Shown here one piece after another: positions 59,171 through 64,000 of a stretch of 64,000 nt of DNA. How positions within the stretch are numbered: the stretch's first letter is position 1; each line of letters starts with the position of its first letter. The position numbers and the translations under genes are program-made. The DNA lies in contig NZ_JAAONZ010000026.1 in NCBI RefSeq assembly GCF_011602365.1, positions 1-64,000 of the forward strand, given 5' to 3'. This DNA comes from Pseudomaricurvus hydrocarbonicus (GTDB taxonomy: Bacteria > Pseudomonadota > Gammaproteobacteria > Pseudomonadales > Cellvibrionaceae). Below the pieces are notes generated by a model. The model was not told the DNA's origin, searched no databases, and was given only the letters and a program-made list of their open reading frames with translations.

Positions 59171-59305
59171 TTAAGCTGCCAGCTCTTTGCGACCCTTGGC
59201 GCGACGACTCGCCAAAATCTTACGACCGTTTTTGGTTGCCATACGTGAACGGAAACCGTGAGTGCGCTTGCGCTTCAGTACGCTGGGCTGAAATGTTCTT
59301 TTCAT
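59171..59305 (-). CDS. rpmH: 50S ribosomal protein L34 RpmH
   Basis: A 44-residue protein translates from the ATG at 59305 to the stop at 59171: it starts [19 protein letters not shown] and continues with [20 protein letters not shown] to ELAA. This is the complete, highly conserved L34 sequence, rich in Arg and Lys. It is the first gene of the leftward rpmH-rnpA-yidD-yidC cluster, facing dnaA across an origin-like gap. Confidence 0.97.
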   Translation of the reverse strand: MKRTFQPSVLKRKRTHGFRSRMATKNGRKILASRRAKGRKELAA

Positions 59306-59861
59306 GAGACTTACCTGCCGATTGTGTCTTTCATAGAAACTGGTAGCGCAAGTCTTACCTAGAGAACCACCGCTTTAACTGCAATGCGGATACTGCAACA
59401 AGGCAGAATCGATGCGATTACAGAAGCAATAGTCTGTTGGAAATTTCGACAAGCGCGAAAAAGAGGCGGGATTTTAATGAATTAACCGCACAAAAGCAAC
59501 GCCTAATGTGGTCTTGGGGTTAAGTTTTTGTGTGTTTTTTCGGCGTCATTTTCCGTTAAATCCTGCAGCTCAGGCATGTCGCCTGGTGTAGCAACCCACA
59601 CCCAAGTTGCCAGCAGGATACTCACAGCTTTATCCACAGTCGTGTTTTTAAACAATGGGTTATCCCCGATAATAATCGTAAGTTTTTTGTCGCTCCAGGT
59701 TTTCCTAGAGCATTGAAAAATAAACCTTTTTTTCTTTTTGTTTGATAATTGATCGTTTTTTTGTGTGGATAACTTGGGGGTATTGGGCGTAAAATAACAG
59801 GCTTTTCCACGAACAAAATTTCACAGTTTCAGTATCTGACAACCGCTCTGAAAGGAGGGTT
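59306..59861. other. Intergenic region between rpmH and dnaA
   Basis: This 556-base gap separates divergent rpmH and dnaA and should contain both promoters. Its dnaA-proximal half holds DnaA boxes and an A/T-rich stretch described as origin-like region B. The rpmH-proximal half (59306-59590) shows no recognisable feature. Confidence 0.75.
59625..59815. other. oriC: Origin-like region B (likely oriC): DnaA boxes and AT-rich stretch before dnaA
   Basis: Perfect DnaA boxes lie at 59630-59638 (TTATCCACA, plus) and 59764-59772 (minus), with weaker matches at 59660-59668 and 59803-59811. Between them, 59700-59762 is A/T-rich with T runs. The rpmH-dnaA gap is the mapped oriC in pseudomonads, and genes on both sides are transcribed away from it, which fits leading-strand bias. 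Fewer perfect boxes than a canonical five-box origin are visible. Confidence 0.7.
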
Positions 59862-61682
59862 GTGAAGGGGGATGATTTGCCAGAGTTAATCTGGAAAAAG
59901 TGTGCCGACTCGTTGCAGAACGAATTGCCGTCGCAGCAGTTTAATACGTGGATCCGTCCGTTAGTGGTGGATCAGAGCTCCGTGGACCAACACCTGAGGT
60001 TGTTGGCGCCCAATCGGTTTGTGCTGGATTGGGTCAATGATAAATTCCTGGGACGCATACAGGAGTTGGCGGGTGAACACGGTGCACAGGTCGGGTTCCA
60101 GATTGAACTGGGGGTCAACGCATCGCAGTCGGGGGGGCGCTACCAGCGTCGTTCGCAGCGCACGGAAGTGAATGTTCCACCGCAGCCCCCACGTGAAACC
60201 ACCTTTCCTCGCCACGGGGGGACCCCGAATTCTGCCTATGAACGTGATTTGCAGTCCGGCCACCCGGCGCACGCTCAGGGGAACTATACGCGCAATGAAC
60301 AGACCGATTATTCTGCCGGTGACTATCAGCAGGGTGGATTGCAGCAGGGCAACGAGGTGCAGTCAACCGATTTTCAGCGGGAGTTGCTGAACGAATCACA
60401 GGGGGCGTCTGGCTCTCAAGGGGCGTCGGGATCGGTTTTTTCATCAGATCAGCCGACCCAAATGCCGATGGGGCTGGAAGATTACCCCCACCCGGCTCGC
60501 GAGCCCGCCAGCATTGTGCCGCCGGAATACCGCCGCCAGAATGCGGTTCCCAATAACGCGGCGGCCGGCTACGGTGCCTCTTCGTCTTCGGCCGGGGTGA
60601 TCACCTCTGCCAACACTGGCGAGCGCGCCACCGCCATTGAAGTGGAAGGTGGCCTGAAACATCGCAACTACCTGAACCAGGGGTTTACCTTCCCCAGCTT
60701 TGTGGAAGGTAAGTCGAACCAGCTGGGCCTGGCGGCGGCCCGCCAGGTCGCCGAAAACCCGGGCGGCGCCTACAACCCACTCTTTATATACGGCGGCGTG
60801 GGTTTGGGGAAAACGCACTTGATGCACGCGGTGGGTAACGCGCTGGTGGATAAAAACCCCAACGCCAAAGTGGTTTATCTGCACTCCGAGCGGTTTGTGG
60901 CCGACATGGTCAAAGCCCTGCAGCTCAACGCCATTAATGACTTCAAACGTTACTACCGTTCGGTGGATGCCCTGCTGATTGATGATATTCAATTTTTTGC
61001 GGGAAAAGAGCGTTCACAGGAAGAATTCTTTCATACTTTTAACGCGTTGCTTGAAGGTGGCCAGCAAATCATCGTAACCTGTGATCGCTATCCTAAAGAG
61101 ATTCACGGGTTGGAAGAGCGCCTGAAGTCCCGCTTTGGCTGGGGCCTGACGGTGGCCATTGAGCCGCCGGAACTGGAAACGCGGGTGGCCATTCTGATGA
61201 AGAAAGCCGATCAGGCCAATATGATGCTGCCGGGCGATGCCGCTTTCTTTATTGCCCAGCGCATTCGCTCCAATGTGCGTGAATTGGAAGGGGCGTTAAA
61301 ACGGGTCATCGCCAACGCCCATTTTACCGGCCGCGACATTGATGTGCCGCTGGTGCGCGAAGCCCTGAAGGATCTGTTGGCCCTGCAGGACAAGCAGGTC
61401 AGTGTGGATAATATTCAGCGGGTCGTGGCGGAGTATTACAAGATTAAAATCAGCGATATTCTGTCCAAGCGACGCAGCCGCTCAGTGGCTCGTCCCAGAC
61501 AGGTGGCCATGTCATTGGCGAAAGAGCTCACCAACCACAGCTTGCCCGAAATCGGCGACGCGTTTGGTGGCCGCGATCATACGACAGTGCTGCACGCCTG
61601 CCGTAAAATCAAAGAGCTGCGGGAAGAAGACGGTGATATGCGCGAAGACTGGAAAAACCTCCAGCGCTCGCTGACCTCCTAA
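59862..61682 (+). CDS. dnaA: Chromosomal replication initiator DnaA, with long linker
   Basis: The 606-residue protein has domain I ([18 protein letters not shown]), an unusually long domain II linker at about 85-265 rich in Gln, Gly, Ser and Pro, the AAA+ domain III (GGVGLGKTH at 311-319, [20 protein letters not shown]) and domain IV with [15 protein letters not shown]. Pseudomonas homologues are nearer 500 residues. The GTG start at 59862 has GGAGG only three bases upstream; a TTG five codons later, preceded by a G-rich stretch, is an alternative. Confidence 0.97.
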   Translation: MKGDDLPELIWKKCADSLQNELPSQQFNTWIRPLVVDQSSVDQHLRLLAPNRFVLDWVNDKFLGRIQELAGEHGAQVGFQIELGVNASQSGGRYQRRSQRTEVNVPPQPPRETTFPRHGGTPNSAYERDLQSGHPAHAQGNYTRNEQTDYSAGDYQQGGLQQGNEVQSTDFQRELLNESQGASGSQGASGSVFSSDQPTQMPMGLEDYPHPAREPASIVPPEYRRQNAVPNNAAAGYGASSSSAGVITSANTGERATAIEVEGGLKHRNYLNQGFTFPSFVEGKSNQLGLAAARQVAENPGGAYNPLFIYGGVGLGKTHLMHAVGNALVDKNPNAKVVYLHSERFVADMVKALQLNAINDFKRYYRSVDALLIDDIQFFAGKERSQEEFFHTFNALLEGGQQIIVTCDRYPKEIHGLEERLKSRFGWGLTVAIEPPELETRVAILMKKADQANMMLPGDAAFFIAQRIRSNVRELEGALKRVIANAHFTGRDIDVPLVREALKDLLALQDKQVSVDNIQRVVAEYYKIKISDILSKRRSRSVARPRQVAMSLAKELTNHSLPEIGDAFGGRDHTTVLHACRKIKELREEDGDMREDWKNLQRSLTS

Positions 61683-61772
61683 ACCGCCGGTGGCCTAACC
61701 GGCCAGAGGCCAGCTCTACAATAAAAGACACACACTTTAACTATTGGACATTGTTAATTAAGAGACCAAGCC

Positions 61773-62873
61773 ATGAAATTCAGCGTACCACGTGAAGCAT
61801 TACTCAAGCCCTTGCAGTTGGTTGCCGGTGTGGTGGAGCGTCGTCAGACGTTACCGGTGTTGGCCAACGTATTGATTGTGCTGGAAGGGGATCGCCTGTC
61901 GATGACAGGAACGGATCTGGAAGTTGAAATTGTGGCTCGTGTGCAGCTGCCAGAAGCGGGGGAGTCGGGAGAACTGACGGTTCCGGCGCGCAAGCTGGTG
62001 GACATCTGCCGCTCTTTACCTGACGATGCGATCCTGCAATTTTCTGAGGAAAATCAAAGGGTTATATTGAAGTCTGGGCGCAGTCGCTTCACCTTGTCGA
62101 CCCTGCCTGCCAACGATTTTCCCAATGTTGAACAGGGGCCTGGCGACCTGCAGTTTTCCTGTGAACAACAGGACATCAAGCGTTTGATCGATCGCACTGG
62201 CTTTGCCATGGCGCAGCAGGATGTGCGCTATTACCTCAACGGTATGTTGTGGGAAGTGCAGGAAGGCCAGCTACGTGCCGTCGCCACCGATGGCCACCGT
62301 TTGGCCATGTGTACCCGCGCTGTCTCGGTCTCGAACCCGGAAGTGACTCAGGCAATTTTGCCGCGCAAGGGGGTGGTGGAACTGGCTCGCTTGCTGGATG
62401 GCCAGGGCAATGTGGAGGTGATCCTGGGGAGCAACCATATTCGCGTCGCCACCGAAGCCTACACCTTTACCTCCAAGCTGGTGGACGGCAAGTTCCCGGA
62501 CTACGAGCGGGTACTGCCGAAAGGGGGCAACAAGCTGGTGTTTGGGGACCGCAACGAATTGCGTCAGGCGTTTGGTCGCACCGCAATTCTGTCAAACGAA
62601 AAATACCGTGGCGTGCGCCTGTTGCTCACCGATGGCCAGCTCACTATTGTGGCAAACAACCCGGAACAGGAAGAAGCGGAAGAGCAGGTGGCCGTGGATT
62701 ACAACGGTGATCAGCTGGAGATTGGCTTCAACGTCAGCTACTTGCAGGATGTTACCGGTGTGCTCAGCTCTGAGAAAATCAAAATGACGCTGTCTGATTC
62801 CAACAGCAGTGCGCTGTTGGAAGAGACGGAGGGTGGCGATTCCGTTTACGTTGTGATGCCGATGCGTTTGTAA
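61773..62873 (+). CDS. dnaN: DNA polymerase III sliding clamp DnaN
   Basis: The 366-residue beta clamp begins MKFSVPREALLKPLQLVAGVVERRQTLPV (family blocks MKF, LLKPL and RRQTLPV) and has FRLVATDGHRL-type sequence (AVATDGHRLAMC) in domain 2 and the C-terminal VVMPMRL that forms part of the protein-binding pocket. AAGAGA lies upstream of the ATG. It is 90 bp after dnaA and 66 bp before recF, probably one transcript. Confidence 0.98.
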   Translation: MKFSVPREALLKPLQLVAGVVERRQTLPVLANVLIVLEGDRLSMTGTDLEVEIVARVQLPEAGESGELTVPARKLVDICRSLPDDAILQFSEENQRVILKSGRSRFTLSTLPANDFPNVEQGPGDLQFSCEQQDIKRLIDRTGFAMAQQDVRYYLNGMLWEVQEGQLRAVATDGHRLAMCTRAVSVSNPEVTQAILPRKGVVELARLLDGQGNVEVILGSNHIRVATEAYTFTSKLVDGKFPDYERVLPKGGNKLVFGDRNELRQAFGRTAILSNEKYRGVRLLLTDGQLTIVANNPEQEEAEEQVAVDYNGDQLEIGFNVSYLQDVTGVLSSEKIKMTLSDSNSSALLEETEGGDSVYVVMPMRL

Positions 62874-62939
62874 ACGCGGCACACAACGTAATCCCGCAGT
62901 AACAGAAGATCTGAATTTGAACCTTTTTGTGATCTCTTC

Positions 62940-64000
62940 ATGACCCTCCGGCGTTTGTCGGCCCAGAATTTCCGCAATCTGCAAGCGGTCGATATTGAGT
63001 TGTCCCCGCAACTCAATATCTTTTATGGTGACAACGGCAGTGGCAAGACCAGTATTCTGGAAGCCATCAGCACGCTTTCCCTCGGGCGATCCTTCCGCTC
63101 ACGCAAATTCAAAACCATGATCCACTACGACGCCGACGCCTATACCGTGTTCGGTCGCGTCGATATCAGCCAGCAATCGCCCTTGGTTAGAGATTTTGTT
63201 TCTGCTGGTGGAGCCGCGGCGCCCGGTTCTGATGTAAAACCGGCCCTTGGCGCAGCTGCTGCAGTCGAACAGGCTCAACCTGCTCAGTCCAATGAAGCGT
63301 TCCTCACAGCTCCCGGCCCGTCACTCGGTGAGTCGAACACAGACCGCAGACAACCCCCCGAGGGTGACCGGCCTGTGCCGGCCGGCATTCAGCTGCCGGT
63401 GGGTGTTCAACGCAGCCGTGATGGCCAGGTGTTGATCAAGAAGGGCGGGCAGCCTTGCTCCTCGGCTGCCGAGCTGGCCGAAACCCTCCCTGTGAGGGTG
63501 ATGAACGGGCATTCTTTCAGTTTATTGGAAGGGGCACCGCTGGTGCGTCGGCAGTTTTTGGATTGGTTGGTGTTCCACGTGGAACATGACTTTTATAAGG
63601 TGTGGAGAAGTTATGAAAAGTGCTTAAAACACCGCAATAGTCTGCTCAGACGTGGTAAAATTGAGGCGTCTTTACTGGCCCCCTGGGACAGAGAGCTGGC
63701 GGCTCTGGCGGCGCGCCTGGATTCGTTTCGCGAGGCAGCCTTTGATCGACTTCGGGTGGTTTTTTCCCGCCTGATATCGGGCTTTGAGGGGCTGGAAAAG
63801 CTATCCATCCGTTATTATCGCGGCTGGGATGCGGAACACACCTTTGCCGAGTTGCTAGAGACCACCCAGGAACGCGATGCCGATTTGGGGTATACCCGTC
63901 AGGGCCCGCATCGCGCCGATGTTAAAATTATGGTGGGTAAGACTGCTGCGGTGGATCTGTTGTCCCGAGGGCAGCAAAAGATTGTGGTCAGTGCGCTGTT
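62940..64000 (+). CDS. recF: DNA replication and repair protein RecF (3' end beyond window), with internal insertion
   Basis: The frame from ATG 62940 is open to the window end, giving 353 residues plus a partial codon. RecF features are LSAQNFRNLQ, Walker A GDNGSGKTSILEAI (30-43), LGRSFRSRKF, FSLLEGAPLVRRQFLDWLVF, YYRGWD, TRQGPHRADV and the signature LLSRGQQKIVV. Residues about 77-154 (63168-63401) form an Ala/Pro/Gly-rich, low-complexity insertion absent from Pseudomonas RecF. RecF loads RecA at gaps. No ribosome binding site is evident, so coupling to dnaN is possible. A parS site lies inside the gene. Confidence 0.95.
   Translation, partial: MTLRRLSAQNFRNLQAVDIELSPQLNIFYGDNGSGKTSILEAISTLSLGRSFRSRKFKTMIHYDADAYTVFGRVDISQQSPLVRDFVSAGGAAAPGSDVKPALGAAAAVEQAQPAQSNEAFLTAPGPSLGESNTDRRQPPEGDRPVPAGIQLPVGVQRSRDGQVLIKKGGQPCSSAAELAETLPVRVMNGHSFSLLEGAPLVRRQFLDWLVFHVEHDFYKVWRSYEKCLKHRNSLLRRGKIEASLLAPWDRELAALAARLDSFREAAFDRLRVVFSRLISGFEGLEKLSIRYYRGWDAEHTFAELLETTQERDADLGYTRQGPHRADVKIMVGKTAAVDLLSRGQQKIVVSAL
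63571..63586. promoter_or_regulatory. parS: parS centromere site inside recF
   Basis: TGTTCCACGTGGAACA is a perfect 16-bp palindrome and matches the bacterial parS consensus. It encodes part of the conserved LVFHVEH stretch of RecF (about residues 210-216), so the site and the protein sequence constrain each other. ParA and ParB are encoded about 13 kb away. Confidence 0.95.

Overview
The window is chromosomal DNA of a gammaproteobacterium, most likely a marine, Cellvibrionales-type relative of Pseudomonas. The evidence is gene content and order: recF, dnaN and dnaA facing away from rpmH-rnpA-yidD-yidC-mnmE, then mnmG-rsmG-parA-parB-atpI-BEFHAGDC-glmU-glmS, the pairs recG-oxyR and phoB/phoR, and DnaA and RecF sequences close to those of Pseudomonas. 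The family-level placement is inferred. Almost everything is core chromosome. I see no phage, insertion sequence, CRISPR array, tRNA or rRNA.

Layout. 0.2-6 kb: a DODA-type dioxygenase, phoR, a small lipoprotein gene lying between phoR and phoB, phoB behind a Pho box, ubiA, ubiC and an HU-type protein. 6-18 kb: a dicarboxylate/amino-acid symporter, recG-oxyR, an SDR protein and a series of housekeeping or uncharacterised genes (DUF937, FemAB/GNAT-like, DUF938 methyltransferase, yaaA, DUF4265, M48-TPR lipoprotein). 18-24 kb: the phosphate regulon block pstS-pstC-pstA-pstB-phoU, with a four-repeat Pho box before pstS. 24-29 kb: TRAP transporter permeases, a YciA thioesterase, SixA, and a TRAP binding protein on the other strand. 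29-38 kb: uvrD, hexR with a likely self-operator, DUF4870, a periplasmic ATP-dependent DNA ligase, a DUF3313 lipoprotein, a FadL-type porin and a tyrosine-phosphatase-like protein whose signal peptide seems rewritten by two compensating frameshifts. 38-49 kb: glmS, glmU and the complete F1Fo ATP synthase operon. 49-64 kb: parB, parA, rsmG, mnmG, mnmE, yidC, yidD, rnpA, rpmH, dnaA, dnaN and a recF cut by the window end.

How it works together. The right third is the replication-origin neighbourhood. Two intergenic regions look like origins, with AT-rich DNA and DnaA boxes: mnmG-mnmE and rpmH-dnaA. Gene orientation favours the second. A perfect 16-bp parS palindrome is embedded in recF, near parA/parB. 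The Pho genes form one regulon split between two loci: PhoR/PhoB sense and transmit, PhoU links to the transporter, and Pho boxes precede phoB and pstS.

Unusual features. No clearly new multi-gene system was found. The notable items are a disordered insertion of about 75 residues in RecF, an unusually long DnaA linker, the rewritten signal peptide of the phosphatase-like gene, a nested hairpin between pstS and pstC, a hairpin between rpmH and rnpA, and many short intergenic tandem duplications with periods of 7 to 24 bp.
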